DNA of 64,000 nucleotides from Novosphingobium malaysiense (GCF_000802225.1 NZ_JTDI01000003.1:744001-808000); one strand, 5' to 3'; shown: positions 27,933 to 37,699, counted from the first letter of the stretch. Numbers and translations: made by a program. The notes: generated from the sequence alone by a model not told the origin.

Positions 27933-28532
27933 ATGCACGCAGACGCGGCAGCCCACGGTCCTGCTCCCCGACTGATCCTGGCTTCGGCCAGCCCGCGCCG
28001 TCGCGAACTGATTTCGCGGCTCGGCGTGGTCCCGGATGCAATCGAGGCGGCCGATATCGACGAAACCCCGGCAGCGCGCGAACTGCCGCGCGACTATGCG
28101 CGCCGCATGGCACGCGAGAAGGCGTTAGCGCTGGCTCCGGGCGATGCCCACGTCCTGGCCGGCGATACCGTTGTCGCCTGCGGACGCCGCATCCTGCCCA
28201 AGGCCGAAGATGAAGCCGCGGCGCGCCAGTGTCTCGATCTGCTCTCGGGCCGCCGTCACCGGGTTCTCTCCGCCATCGCCCTGCGCGCACCCGACGGTGC
28301 CCTGCGCGAACGCGTGTGTGAGACCATCGTGCGCTTCAAGCCGCTCTCGCGCGAGGAAGTGGAGGCCTACATCGCCGGCGGCGAATGGGAGGGCAAGGCC
28401 GGGGGCTATGCCATCCAGGGCAGCGCCGAAGGGCTGATCGCCTGGATTTCCGGAAGCCATTCCGCCGTCGTCGGATTGCCGCTTTTCGAAACCCGCGCCC
28501 TCCTGAAATCGGCAGGATTCCCGATTGCCTGA
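27933..28532 (+). CDS. maf: Maf-family nucleotide pyrophosphatase
   Basis: 199 aa from ATG 27933. Maf proteins hydrolyse non-canonical or canonical nucleoside triphosphates. Motifs: [14 protein letters not shown] (phosphate-binding), [24 protein letters not shown] and [10 protein letters not shown]. An alternative GTG at 27894 would overlap infA by 20 bp; neither start has a strong ribosome site. The 3' end overlaps the next gene's TTG start by 8 bp. Which Maf subgroup (YhdE or YceF-like) is not certain. Confidence 0.93.
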   Translation: MHADAAAHGPAPRLILASASPRRRELISRLGVVPDAIEAADIDETPAARELPRDYARRMAREKALALAPGDAHVLAGDTVVACGRRILPKAEDEAAARQCLDLLSGRRHRVLSAIALRAPDGALRERVCETIVRFKPLSREEVEAYIAGGEWEGKAGGYAIQGSAEGLIAWISGSHSAVVGLPLFETRALLKSAGFPIA

Positions 28533-29499
28533 GTGGCTGGTGGAAGACGGGATCGGCGAAAGCCGTGCGATCCTGACCGATGGGGGTGAGGTCCTCGCGG
28601 CACGCCTGCATTGGCCGGGAGGTCTGGCTGCAGGGAAGATCGACGACGCGGTTCTCGTCTCTCGGCGCAGCGGCGCCTCGCGCGGCACCGTCCGCTTCGC
28701 TTCCGGCGAAGAAGCGCTCGTCGACGGCTTGCCCGCCTCGGCCAGCGAAGGCGCGCCGATCCGTGTCGAGGTCACCCGCTCTGCCATGGCCGAGACGGGG
28801 CGGTACAAGCGCGCGCAGGCACGTTTCAGCGAAAGGGCGCGTCGGGCTGCACCTCCGCTGGCGACAGCACTGCAGAGCGAAGGCCTGCGGGTCCGCGCCG
28901 TCACGCGCTTTCCCGAGGATCCCTGGCCCGACCTGATCGCGGAAGCAGTCGATGGGGTGCTGGCGTTCGATGGCGGCACTCTCGTGGCCTCCCCGACTCC
29001 GGCGATGACCCTGATCGACATCGATGGCACCTTGCCACCCAGGGCGCTGGCGCTTGCCGCCGTGCCCGCCATCGCCTGCGCCATCGGCCGCTTCGATCTC
29101 GCCGGTTCGATCGGGATCGATTTTCCGACGCTGGAACGCAAGGATGACCGCCGCGCCGTCGACGAGGCTCTGGCCGAAGCCCTTGCGCACTGGCCCCACC
29201 AGCGCACGGCGATGAACGGCTTCGGTTTCGTCCAGCTGGTCGCCAGGCTGGAGCGCCCCTCGATCCTGCAGCGCGTCCGCAGCGACCCCGCCGGAGCTGC
29301 CGCGCGCCTGCTCTTGCGCCGCGCCGAAAATGTCGCGGAGCCGGGCGTGCTCCTGCTCACCGCGCATCCGGCGGTGCGCTGTGCGGTTACAGCCGCCTGG
29401 GAACGCGAGCTGACGCGCAGAACCGGCCGGACGCTTCGCTGGCAGGAGGACCCTGCCCTTGAACTCCTCGGCGGATTCGCGCAGGCGGTGCAGCAATGA
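28525..29499 (+). CDS. RNase E/G-like protein, compact form
   Basis: 324 aa from TTG 28525, much shorter than RNase E (about 900) or RNase G (about 490). It keeps a region resembling the RNase E/G nuclease core: LIDIDGTL (Asp165/167) and [18 protein letters not shown] (Asp199), the positions of the two metal-binding Asp in VDVNSGR and VIDFIDM of RNase E. A clear S1 domain and Zn-link cysteines are not apparent. A ribonuclease role is family-based; activity is unproven. It overlaps yacG by ATGA. Confidence 0.75.
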   Translation: MPEWLVEDGIGESRAILTDGGEVLAARLHWPGGLAAGKIDDAVLVSRRSGASRGTVRFASGEEALVDGLPASASEGAPIRVEVTRSAMAETGRYKRAQARFSERARRAAPPLATALQSEGLRVRAVTRFPEDPWPDLIAEAVDGVLAFDGGTLVASPTPAMTLIDIDGTLPPRALALAAVPAIACAIGRFDLAGSIGIDFPTLERKDDRRAVDEALAEALAHWPHQRTAMNGFGFVQLVARLERPSILQRVRSDPAGAAARLLLRRAENVAEPGVLLLTAHPAVRCAVTAAWERELTRRTGRTLRWQEDPALELLGGFAQAVQQ

Positions 29500-29663
29500 C
29501 CCAGTCCGAACGCAAATGCCCCATCTGCGGAAAGCCGCGCAAACCCGATCATGCTCCCTTTTGCTCGAAGCGCTGCCGCGATCGCGATCTGCTCAAGTGG
29601 CTCGACGACGGCTATGCCCTGCCCGGCCCTCCGAGCTTTCCGGACAATTCACAGGACGATTGA
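29496..29663 (+). CDS. yacG: DNA gyrase inhibitor / zinc protein YacG
   Basis: A 55-aa protein missed by length-limited gene finding. It reads [18 protein letters not shown], then [22 protein letters not shown], then a Pro-rich end. Four cysteines (C8, C11, C23, C27) form the treble-clef zinc site of the YacG/DUF329 family, which binds GyrB in E. coli. ATG 29496 overlaps the stop of the RNase E/G-like gene. The maf-rng-yacG order is a known alphaproteobacterial arrangement. Confidence 0.93.
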   Translation: MTQSERKCPICGKPRKPDHAPFCSKRCRDRDLLKWLDDGYALPGPPSFPDNSQDD

Positions 29664-29762
29664 ATTTCCTTTCGATTAGGGGGTTGCAAAGGCGCCTGAG
29701 CTTCGCCATAGGCCCGCAACCAGCCGCTCGACGGTCCCCAGGGACTTCACGTTCGAGGCGAC

Positions 29763-29838
29763 GCCCGGGTAGCTCAGTTGGTAGAGCATGCGACTGAAAA
29801 TCGCAGTGTCGGTGGTTCGATCCCGCCCCCGGGCACCA
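29763..29838 (+). tRNA. tRNA-Phe (GAA), CCA encoded
   Basis: A 76-nt cloverleaf: acceptor GCCCGGG pairs with CCCGGGC before the encoded ACCA; D-arm AGCTCAGTTGGTAGAGC; anticodon loop CTGAAAA with anticodon GAA; T-loop GGTTCGATCCC. The gene sits directly upstream of an integrase remnant and its 3' end is the likely insertion site of the following island. Confidence 0.96.
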
Positions 29839-29895
29839 TCGCCCTTTCCGCGATGGCCCATGGACGTCCAAAAAGCCGCTAATTTCCAAGGGTTT

Positions 29896-30000
29896 TGACG
29901 GTATCTATTCCGTCCAAATTCACCCCCATCCGTTGGAAACCACGGCATTTGACGGTACATTGACGGTATCAGATCGCACACAGCGGAGCAGATACCGTCA
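29896..30000. other. Integrase arm-type sites at the left island end (attL candidate)
   Basis: TGACGGTA occurs at 29896-29903, 29950-29957 and 29961-29968, and in inverse form TACCGTCA at 29993-30000, touching the integrase ATG. Clusters of short directional repeats between a tRNA 3' end and an integrase gene are typical of P4-type attachment regions. The same motif recurs near 47965. Confidence 0.6.
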
Positions 30001-30345
30001 TGCTCACCGATGCAGCCATTCGCAGGATCAAGCCTGACGAGAAACCTTTCAAGGTCAGCGACATGCACGGCCTGTACCTTCTCGTTCAGCCGAACGGCGG
30101 AGGGTACTGGCGCCTGGACTACCGTCACGAGGGCAAGCGAGGTACCGTCGCTCTCGGCGTATATCCTGAGGTTTCGTTGAAGGAGGCGCGGGAGAAGCGG
30201 GAAAATGCCCGTCGCATGCTCGAAAAGGGCGTGAACCCGTCCAGCTACAAGAAGCTCACACGCGGCGTTGCTGACATCTCTGCCGGTGACACATTCAAAG
30301 TCGTCGCCGAAGAGTGGCTTCACAGGATCGAAGCCGAAGGCCGCG
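30000..30345 (+). pseudogene. Truncated P4-type tyrosine integrase
   Basis: From ATG 30000 about 113 codons match the N-terminal DUF4102 and start of the SAM-like domain of tRNA-targeting integrases: MLTDAAIRRIKPDEKPFKVSD, GLYLLVQPNGGGYWRLDYR, TVALGVYPEVSLKEARE, FKVVAEEWLHRIEAEGRA. Homology stops abruptly at about 30345, where IS-related sequence begins. The catalytic domain (R-H-R-Y) is missing, so the integrase is dead. Its position after tRNA-Phe marks the island's left end. Confidence 0.85.
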
Positions 30346-30535
30346 CAATCCGTCCAGCACGATGCGGATCTTGTCTTCGGCCGAGAAATGTTGCCGCGTC
30401 TGTCGGCGGATGTCCTTCACCACAACTTCGGCAGAGGCCTTGGTCGGCGATTTTCGCAAGGAGGGTTTGGGCGTCATCTGCGTTCCTTCGTCACTACGAC
30501 GAAGCCCAAACCCTCCTTGAATCTCAACACCTAAT
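30345..30535 (-). mobile_element. IS3-family insertion sequence remnant (orfA 5' part)
   Basis: On the minus strand, from about 30477, the frame reads MTPKPSLRKSPTKASAEVV and RRQTRQHFSAEDKIRIVLDGLRG, the N-terminus of an IS3-group transposase OrfA, and breaks off at the integrase junction. The other end is a likely IS terminus: inward from 30534 it reads TTAGGTGTTGAGATTCAAGG. An inverted repeat GGAGGGTTTGGGC (30460-30472) / GCCCAAACCCTCC (30504-30516) lies beside it. OrfB and the second end are gone. Confidence 0.75.
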
Positions 30536-30565
30536 CTGTGCCATGGGCGCTGACGCCGGACAGTA

Positions 30566-30751
30566 TTGTGGTGCGACAGCAAGGTCTGCGCGATCGAGCA
30601 CATCGGCCAGCGCGAGCGGGTCTACAGCCACAAATGGCAGGCAGGCGATCGGGTCATGTACGACAACCGCGCCACCGTCCATCGCGGCCGCCGCTTCGAC
30701 CATTCCGAACACCGCGAGATGCGGCGGGTGGAGACGGTGGACGATTCCTGA
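30566..30751 (+). pseudogene. C-terminal fragment of a TauD/TfdA-type dioxygenase
   Basis: About 55 residues match the end of Fe(II)/2-oxoglutarate dioxygenases: VYSHKWQAGDRVMYDNRATVHRG, where the last His is the third iron ligand, then RRVETVDD with the co-substrate-binding Arg region. Everything upstream, including the HxD motif, was replaced by the IS remnant. It belongs to a different subgroup from the intact dioxygenase at 34.9-35.8 kb. Confidence 0.7.
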
Positions 30752-30807
30752 TCGCTCGGCTCGGCACCGAACCAGAACATCGTCTAAGCTCACACCTACA
30801 AATGGTA

Positions 30808-30861
30808 TGTGCCGCCGGGCGAGGTAGGCAGTCTTCACTGCTGCTCCTGCCCGGCGGCACA
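30808..30861 (-). terminator. Long-loop hairpin downstream of the island TonB receptor
   Basis: A 13-bp perfect inverted repeat TGTGCCGCCGGGC (30808-30820) / GCCCGGCGGCACA (30849-30861) with a 28-nt loop. It lies 140 bp beyond the stop of the leftward TonB receptor gene and may end that transcript; no U-tract follows. The rest of 30752-31000 holds no gene that I can see. Confidence 0.4.
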
Positions 30862-31000
30862 CCGATAACCTGCTCTTCCGTAACCCTTGGTCTCATCTCC
30901 TCCGTCCTCAACTCAGGCCGGATTCCGATCAAGCTTGGAAGAAGAGCAGGAGCTGACGCCGATTTATGTTATATTTGGTGCGTCAGCAGAATGGGCCCAA

Positions 31001-33394
31001 TCACCTCTCCCCGAATTTGACACCGACGGTCAGGCCGTAAGTGCGCGGCTCGCCCATCGGCGCATACGTGCCCCAGGATCCCGTGCCGTTGTAATGGAGG
31101 CGATAACGAGAGTCGGTCAAGTTGTTGACCCATGCCCGAAGGTAATAGGAGTCGGAAGGGTCGGTCCAGGTGACCGAGGTGTTGAGCAGGACGTAGTCGC
31201 CCTGGCGGAAGCGTTGCTCATTGGCGCGATCTTCATATTCCGTGCCGATCAGCAAGGGACCCCAGACCGAAGGATTGGTGACAACGTAGCTGTCCGTGTA
31301 CTTCAGGTTCGCCGCGAAACGGAAACCGCCGTCTCCCACGGGAATGAGATAGTCCATGCCCACATTGGCGGTGAAGTCGGGCGCACGCGACATTTGCTGG
31401 CCCGACAAATCCTGAACCTGGCTGACGTTCAGGAATGTCTTGAGCGGATCGGAGCTCGAATTGATACCGACCTGCGTCGGGTCCACGCCTACCGTGCTGA
31501 AAGTGAAGTCATCGCCGTAGCGGGCGTGCAACCATGTCGCGCCGGCGCGGAGGTGCAGGTTCTCCAGGACTTCCACATCGAAACTGCCTTCGATGCCATA
31601 GACCTCGGCACTCGGGGCATTGGTGATGGTTACGATCGGCGTACCCGTCCCGGGAATGGTCGTCGTCGAACTCACCTGCAGGTTCTTGTAGTCGTAATAG
31701 AAACCGGCCACTTCGAATCGGAAGCGGTTTTGCGCCGTTTTGAAACCGACTTCATAGGCGTCGATCGTCTCCTGATCTGCGGGGAGCCAGGGCGTTCCCG
31801 GGCTCGGTTGCCTGTTGTTGAAAGCGCCGCTGCGGAAGCCCTTCGAATAGGACGCGTAGATATTCGTCTGCGGCATGATTTCGTAACGAATTGATGCTCT
31901 CGGCGTGAACTTGCTGAAGTTTGCGCTGGCACTGGCGTAGGGCAGGTCGAATACGGAAAGAATGCTCGGCTGTTCACCCGAAACACTCTGGTCTTCCTCG
32001 CTGTACCGTCCGCCGACGTTGATCGTCAGGCGATCCGTAAGTTTGTATGTAGCATCGGCATAGAGCGCCCAGGCTTCCTTCTCCTCGTCGTAGAAGGTCG
32101 TCCAGAGCCCGGTGTACGCGCTCAGCGGCAACGGGTTGTCGGGATCGTAGACCGTGCTGCCGATCCCGAAGTTCGCGTATGGGATCGAAGGATCGATGAA
32201 CTTCACCTTCTGCTTGTAGTAGGTTCCGCCCAAGGCCAGCGTCAGCCTGTCCACCGCGTCTATCGTATAGTCGACCGCCTGCTGGAAAATCCGCCAGCGC
32301 TGCCTGCTCGTGCTCCAGCTGTTAGGAACGTACGAACCGTCGAAATCGAATTCGGTATAGCCCTTGAACTGTGTGTACCCGCTGATCGAGCGCAGTTTGC
32401 CCAGTCCCGTATCCAGTTCCATCTTGAGCAGCCCTTCATGGGTCTCGCTGTCGTTGGAGATTTCGAAGTCATAGGCGACCGTGCCGAACTTTGTGGCCCG
32501 GTATTCACCGCCCGGCAGCACGTTGTACGTCGGCACGACGTTCTCATACGGAGAGAAGATAAGGCCGCGGGGATCGTCGAGGTGCATGTAGTTGTACCCC
32601 AGCGTCACCTTGAAGTTGTGCGATGGAGTAATAACGATCTTGGCGCGCACCGTGTCCTGTTCCAGACCGGGCCCGCGGCCATCGGTCTCTCCCGGAACAG
32701 AGCGGCTGGCCAGCTTGTGGTAGCCGTCGGACCGGCGATGGTACCCGGACACGCTGATGCCGATCATGTCATTGATCGGGCCCGCCACGTATCCGCCAAT
32801 TCGCTTGTCGTCGAACCGGGCGTAAGTGGCCTCGGCCTTGGCGGCCCAGCTTTGCGTTGGAGAAATCGTCTCCATCAGAATGACGCCGCCCGTGGCATTA
32901 CGGCCGTATAGCGTACCCTGCGGCCCTTTCAGAACCTGCACACTCTGCACGTCGACAAGGTCCACGTTAAGAGCCTGGGCGATAGGCTGGTAAAGATCAT
33001 CCACATAGAGAGTCACGTTGTTTTCGAACGTGCCGTTGATGATGGTTGTAACGCCGCGCACGGCCGGCTGGGCAAAACCGCCGCCCTGACCAAGCTGGAC
33101 GCCTGTCGTGACATTCTGAAGGTCGCGCACCGAGATAATGCCAGATGCAGCCAGCGTTTCCTGGTTTACGACCGTGACTGTCATCGGGACATCTTCAAGT
33201 GCTTCAGCGCGGCGTTGCGCCGTTACGATGATGACATCACGATCCACCGCCGGCGCATTCTGGGCTTCCTGCGCCAGCGCCGGTGCCTCCAGGAACGGCG
33301 CCGTGAGCGCGGTGACACCCAGCAGAGCCGCACGCCGGACTGTCAAATACGAGGAGCGACACCCTTCCGAGCGCGAAAAATGATCAACTTTCAA
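31001..33394 (-). CDS. TonB-dependent receptor (island)
   Basis: 797 aa. The start is TTG 33394, preceded by GGGAGG at 6-bp spacing. A signal peptide ends near PALAQ (about residue 42); the TonB box region is VDRDVIIVTAQRR. The plug shows DVPMTVTVVNQETLAASGI and VQVLKGPQGTLYGRNATGG. The barrel ends in LTVGVKFGER. Sphingomonad receptors of this class import siderophores or organic substrates; here the neighbouring MFS and dioxygenase genes suggest an organic compound. The ligand is unknown. Confidence 0.93.
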   Translation of the reverse strand: MKVDHFSRSEGCRSSYLTVRRAALLGVTALTAPFLEAPALAQEAQNAPAVDRDVIIVTAQRRAEALEDVPMTVTVVNQETLAASGIISVRDLQNVTTGVQLGQGGGFAQPAVRGVTTIINGTFENNVTLYVDDLYQPIAQALNVDLVDVQSVQVLKGPQGTLYGRNATGGVILMETISPTQSWAAKAEATYARFDDKRIGGYVAGPINDMIGISVSGYHRRSDGYHKLASRSVPGETDGRGPGLEQDTVRAKIVITPSHNFKVTLGYNYMHLDDPRGLIFSPYENVVPTYNVLPGGEYRATKFGTVAYDFEISNDSETHEGLLKMELDTGLGKLRSISGYTQFKGYTEFDFDGSYVPNSWSTSRQRWRIFQQAVDYTIDAVDRLTLALGGTYYKQKVKFIDPSIPYANFGIGSTVYDPDNPLPLSAYTGLWTTFYDEEKEAWALYADATYKLTDRLTINVGGRYSEEDQSVSGEQPSILSVFDLPYASASANFSKFTPRASIRYEIMPQTNIYASYSKGFRSGAFNNRQPSPGTPWLPADQETIDAYEVGFKTAQNRFRFEVAGFYYDYKNLQVSSTTTIPGTGTPIVTITNAPSAEVYGIEGSFDVEVLENLHLRAGATWLHARYGDDFTFSTVGVDPTQVGINSSSDPLKTFLNVSQVQDLSGQQMSRAPDFTANVGMDYLIPVGDGGFRFAANLKYTDSYVVTNPSVWGPLLIGTEYEDRANEQRFRQGDYVLLNTSVTWTDPSDSYYLRAWVNNLTDSRYRLHYNGTGSWGTYAPMGEPRTYGLTVGVKFGER

Positions 33395-33493
33395 GACTAA
33401 CCTCCCTGCGTAGACTTATATTAAATGAAATACATAAATTCACTTTAATAAATAAAGATATAAATCTATTTCAAATTACGTCTTTTACTATTA

Positions 33494-34762
33494 CTATTTT
33501 TGTATTTTATATTTACCTGGTGCATCAAAGTCTGGATACGAACCAAGTGTGAGAAACAGTATTCCCGAAATGAGAGCGAGCGGCACGACAGCCCAAAGGA
33601 GCGGCAAATAGCTGCCCGTCACATCGAAGGCGTGATTTGCGATAACGGGGCCGACACCACCGGCCAGAGCGACCAGTCCGGCCACCGTGCCATAGACGAG
33701 CCCGAACCTGCGCAATCCGAAGTGTCGCCCGACCAGATACGCAGCGCCGTCGAATTCAACACCTATCGCAAAACCCAGCAGCGCTACGGCTGCGACAGCA
33801 ACGTCTACCGCGCCGGGATAAGCGATCAGGAGAAGGGCCGAGATGGCCGGGGTAGCGGTCATGATGCCGACCACCCGCCCGGCATTGAGACGGTCTATCA
33901 GGAAGCCGCCCGTCAGCTTGCCAGCGACACCCGAAAGCCCCGCGATGCCGGCTATCCATGCGGCCGTGGTGCGGTCTATCCCGTCTTGTGAGAAGATGGG
34001 AACCAGGTTGACCGTCATGGCGACGCTGCACATGGAAATGACGGACGCAGCCATCGCGACCTTCACGAACTTCAAAGACAACAAAGCTGTCCGCCCGTCG
34101 AGCCCCACCGGCGTCGTAGGCGCGCTTGCCGGCTGCCGCATCCGCGCACCGATGCGCGCCTGGTCATGCGCACCGTAGAAGAAGAAAAAGACGAGCGGCA
34201 GCACGACCACGAACCAGATCGCGCCGGTCAGGACATAGGCGAGACGCCAACCGAATTCATCTATGAGATGGTTCGTGAGGACCGGCGTTATCGTCGACCC
34301 GAGGCTTGCGCCGCAAAGGGCGACAGCCAGGGCAAAGCCCCTCCCCTTCGCAAAGACGCTGGAAACCGCTGCAATCCAGACCGTGGGCTTCACGAAGGGA
34401 TGAGCGAGGGCGACGAGGAACCACAGCCCCCACCAGCTCCAGATGCTCGCACCGGATTGGGAAAGGAGGGCGATGGTCGCACACAGTGCGATCACGCCAG
34501 GTATCGCGATGCGCCGCGCGCCAAACCGGTCGATCGCGTGCCCCATGAAAGGTGCCGCAATGCTGCCGATCACGGCCACTATCGTGGGGCCGGACGTTAT
34601 TTGCGCACGAGTCCAGCCAAACTCCTGCTCTAGCGGCTGGATCATCAGGCCGGTCGAATAGACATAGACGGTCAACAACCCGATGCCGAACAGGCTCGAC
34701 AACACGACTGGCCAGTGATCTCGCCATTCCGCTGCCGCCTGACTGTCGACTTTGCCGTGCAT
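33494..34762 (-). CDS. MFS transporter (monocarboxylate/OFA-like)
   Basis: 422 aa from ATG 34762, preceded by GAGGGAGGGC. Twelve membrane segments can be read, with the MFS loop 2-3 motif GHAIDRFGARR and its repeat GGFLIDRLNAGR. YVYSTGLMIQPLEQEFGWTRAQI is typical of the MCT/OFA-type subfamily that carries organic acids. Same strand as and between the dioxygenase and the TonB receptor: inner-membrane uptake step of the presumed unit. The interval 33395-33493 is markedly AT-rich. Confidence 0.92.
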   Translation of the reverse strand: MHGKVDSQAAAEWRDHWPVVLSSLFGIGLLTVYVYSTGLMIQPLEQEFGWTRAQITSGPTIVAVIGSIAAPFMGHAIDRFGARRIAIPGVIALCATIALLSQSGASIWSWWGLWFLVALAHPFVKPTVWIAAVSSVFAKGRGFALAVALCGASLGSTITPVLTNHLIDEFGWRLAYVLTGAIWFVVVLPLVFFFFYGAHDQARIGARMRQPASAPTTPVGLDGRTALLSLKFVKVAMAASVISMCSVAMTVNLVPIFSQDGIDRTTAAWIAGIAGLSGVAGKLTGGFLIDRLNAGRVVGIMTATPAISALLLIAYPGAVDVAVAAVALLGFAIGVEFDGAAYLVGRHFGLRRFGLVYGTVAGLVALAGGVGPVIANHAFDVTGSYLPLLWAVVPLALISGILFLTLGSYPDFDAPGKYKIQK

Positions 34763-34901
34763 GCCCTCCCTCTCGGCCTTGCGACCTCTGGTTGTCCCCG
34801 AAGCCCTCAATCACGACGATCCGATTGAGTTGGCCCGAATGCTGCCCCTCGCCGCATCGGCGCTGCCCCCATGACGCCGAGGCAATGGCATCCCGCTCTG
34901 T

Positions 34902-35837
34902 TCAGACGGTTTCAGATTCTCTGGTTTCCTGCTCCCACCGCCCCAGGCCGTAGTCTCCCTTGATAGTCGTGCGATGGACTTCGCGCGGCTCCTCCGGATT
35001 GCTCCCCGTCGCGGTATGCAGGACGCGCAGATTGTCCCAGACGACCATGTCGCCCTCTTCCCACTCGTGGAAATAAGGCTTCATCGCCCTTTCCGCTTCA
35101 TCCCACACTTCGGCGAGCCGCTCGAATGCCGCGTCGCTGCGGTCGCCTTCCAGTCCACGGCAGCCATAGCCGCACATGTGGAACACCTTCTCGCCGGTGG
35201 GCCTTTCCCATACCGCCGGATGCACAGCACAGCGCGCGTTTTCGTTGTCCGCGCTCATCGAACTCGCATGGTTCTTCACGAGGCGGAAGTTTTGCGGCAG
35301 GCCGAAGCGCTGACGATCGTAACGCAGATCCAGGTTATACAGAACGTTGAGACTCTCAGCCGCCTCTCGCATCTCTGGGGACATGTCATTGTAGATCTGG
35401 ATGCCGTCGGCAAAAGCCGTGCGTCCGCCGTCCTTGGCGATCTTGATGGACCGCAGCACGGCCGCATACATCAATTCATCATTATAGGCATGATCGAAAT
35501 GCCAGGGTTGCCAGGTAACGAGCGGCTTGCCGTCGATTTCGACGATACCGGACCCCGGACCTACCGCGATGACGATGACACCAGGCAGGTTGTCACGATC
35601 GGCACGATCGACCGACTTTACGGGGTGCTCCTTCAGCGGGCCGAAGACTTCGCTGAGCCTGACCTGCATTTCGCTGGTCTGCTCGAGGCCCTTGAAGACG
35701 ATCACGCCCCTGTCTTCGAGCAGATGCTTGAGGTTCGAGCGCACGCACGCGTCTTCAAGCGCACTGCGCGTCAGGCCTGTCACCTTCGCGCCGAATTCCA
35801 GATCGTCGCGCAGATCGCTTATTCCAAGCAAAGCCAT
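34902..35837 (-). CDS. TauD/TfdA-family Fe(II)/2-oxoglutarate dioxygenase
   Basis: 311 aa from ATG 35837, which has GGGAGAGG just upstream. Iron ligands H113 and D115 (WHFDHAYND) and H274 (LRVLHTATG) are present, as is R289 (EVHRTTIKG) for 2-oxoglutarate. Family substrates include taurine, phenoxyalkanoates and alkyl sulfates; which applies is unknown. It is divergent from the IclR gene and upstream of the MFS gene, so it is the probable enzymatic step of a catabolic unit. Confidence 0.92.
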   Translation of the reverse strand: MALLGISDLRDDLEFGAKVTGLTRSALEDACVRSNLKHLLEDRGVIVFKGLEQTSEMQVRLSEVFGPLKEHPVKSVDRADRDNLPGVIVIAVGPGSGIVEIDGKPLVTWQPWHFDHAYNDELMYAAVLRSIKIAKDGGRTAFADGIQIYNDMSPEMREAAESLNVLYNLDLRYDRQRFGLPQNFRLVKNHASSMSADNENARCAVHPAVWERPTGEKVFHMCGYGCRGLEGDRSDAAFERLAEVWDEAERAMKPYFHEWEEGDMVVWDNLRVLHTATGSNPEEPREVHRTTIKGDYGLGRWEQETRESETV

Positions 35838-35873
35838 CGCCTCTCCCACGATGCAACTTCCAGTTGACTTACC

Positions 35874-35912
35874 GATCACATAGTGATCTTTTATGATTTC
35901 TATGTGATCATA
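35874..35912. promoter_or_regulatory. Candidate IclR operator between dioxygenase and regulator
   Basis: Palindrome GATCAC-ATA-GTGATC at 35874-35888, followed by a second related site TATGTGATCATA at 35901-35912. Both share the core TGTGATC/GTGATC. They lie between the divergent starts at 35837 and 35924, the expected place for an IclR-family operator. Inferred from symmetry. Confidence 0.55.
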
Positions 35913-35923
35913 TAGTGAGACCC

Positions 35924-36631
35924 ATGGCTGTCAAGAGAAACCAGAGTCTGCTGCGCGCCTTGCGGACGATCGATGCGATATCGGAACAACAGCCAATCGG
36001 GGTCAGCGCGCTTGCGCAACTGCTGGGCGACGACCGTAGCGCGATGCAGCGAACCGTCCTCACGCTGTCCGACGCGGGGTGGATCCGCCTTGCGCCCGGC
36101 ACCCCGAAGAAATGGGAGCTGACTCCCCATCTCTTCTCGATTGCGAACCTGGCGCGAAGCGGCGATGCGTTGCGCCGCAAAGCCAGAACCGTTTTGAACA
36201 GGCTTTGCGAGGAAACGGGCGAAACGGCTTTCCTGGCGATCCCCGACCATCAGCGCTTGGTCGTCGTCGACGTCGTCGAAAGCAAACACATGCTACGAAT
36301 GGCACCAAGGATCGGCGTACCTGTAACGCCGGACAGGAGTTCGGCCGGGCGCGCGGTCCTGGCGTTTCTCGATGACGAACAGCGGGCCGAGATGCTCGGG
36401 CGTCCACCCAGTGCCGAAGAACTCCAGGATTATGCCGAAACCCGACGCCGCGGATTTGCAATGAGCATCGAGGAAGTGATGAAAGGCTCTGCCAATGCGG
36501 CGGCGCCGATCCTCGACAGCAAGGGGATCGCGGTTGCGGCAATCGGCATATCCGGTCCCACCGACCGTCTGAATGAGGCAAAGCTCATGCAAATCGGGCA
36601 AACGGTGCGAAAGCTTGCGGACCTGATCTGA
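35924..36631 (+). CDS. IclR-family transcriptional regulator
   Basis: 235 aa from ATG 35924 (a GTG at 35915 is possible). N-terminal winged helix: [28 protein letters not shown], then [16 protein letters not shown]. The C-terminal IclR effector domain shows [33 protein letters not shown] and the ending [18 protein letters not shown]. Divergent from the dioxygenase-MFS-TonB receptor run, it likely responds to their substrate. Confidence 0.93.
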   Translation: MAVKRNQSLLRALRTIDAISEQQPIGVSALAQLLGDDRSAMQRTVLTLSDAGWIRLAPGTPKKWELTPHLFSIANLARSGDALRRKARTVLNRLCEETGETAFLAIPDHQRLVVVDVVESKHMLRMAPRIGVPVTPDRSSAGRAVLAFLDDEQRAEMLGRPPSAEELQDYAETRRRGFAMSIEEVMKGSANAAAPILDSKGIAVAAIGISGPTDRLNEAKLMQIGQTVRKLADLI

Positions 36632-36719
36632 AGTCCGCCCCCTTCGCAATTCGGGAGGGGGAACCTACGCGCCGATCCGGAAAGTACCGAGATGCGTTGG
36701 GGGCCACGGCTCCTCCGCG

Positions 36720-37583
36720 ATGCCGACCGGGCGCCTCTACTACGGCACCACGAATGCCTATTTCAAAGTCCAGCCGTGGCCGCTGGAATCCGGTCGGACA
36801 TTCACACCAGCCGAGGAAAACGCGGGCAAGGCCGTCTGCATCATCGGCTCGACCGTGAAGAAGAACCTGTTTCGCGGTACCGATGCGCTGGACAAACGCT
36901 TTCGCATTGGCGGAATCAGCTGCGATGTGATCGGCACCCTCACAACGCGCGGACAGGCCGGCTTCGGGGGCGATCAGGACGATGTGGTCATCATGCCCAT
37001 CAAGACGGTCCAGCGCCGTTTCACCGGTTCCACCGACATTCGCATGATCCTTGTCGGTGTCGATGAGAACTATTCCACCGTACAGGTGCAGACCTCGCTC
37101 ACGAGCCTGCTGCGCGAGCGGCGGCATATCTCCGGCGACAAGGAAGACGATTTCAACATCTTCGATACCAAGCAGATTTCCGACACGCTGACAGGAACGA
37201 CCACACTCCTGACCCAGATCGTGGCCGAAGTTGCCGCCATCAATCTGGTCGCCGGCGGCATCGGCATAATGAACATCATGCTCGTGTCGGTCACGGAGCG
37301 GACACGCGAAATCGGCATCCGGCTTGCCATCGGCGCGGTCGCCCTCATGCAGTTTCTGGTGGAGGCGGTAGTGCTGTCCTGTCTGGGCGGCATCATCGGC
37401 CTGGTGCTGGCGCAGCTCGTCATCGCTGCGGCTACCCCGCTGATGCAGGTTCCGTGGACTTTCGACCCTCAGATCAATCTGTTCGCCTTCCTCATATCCG
37501 CCGCCATCGGCGTGATCTTCGGCTACTTTCCCGCCCGACGGGCCGCAAATCTCAACCCGATCGACGCCTTGCGGCACGAATGA
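36720..37583 (+). pseudogene. 5'-truncated MacB-like ABC transporter permease
   Basis: 287 codons match the C-terminal two thirds of MacB-type permeases: part of the periplasmic domain ([18 protein letters not shown]), then the membrane half with [38 protein letters not shown], and the ending [17 protein letters not shown]. The N-terminal membrane helix, most of the first periplasmic part and any ATPase domain are absent, and no partner gene adjoins. The region just upstream (36632-36719) shows no start consistent with the family. Likely a decayed fragment. Confidence 0.75.
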
Positions 37584-37699
37584 CGGCAGGCTTGCAGGAA
37601 CCGACGCTCCCACCACTTTGACGGCCTTACGACGGGAACGCGCGAGGACAGGCGTCCGGCATCTGCTGGATCAGGAGAATCAGGGACCTGAACATGTTT

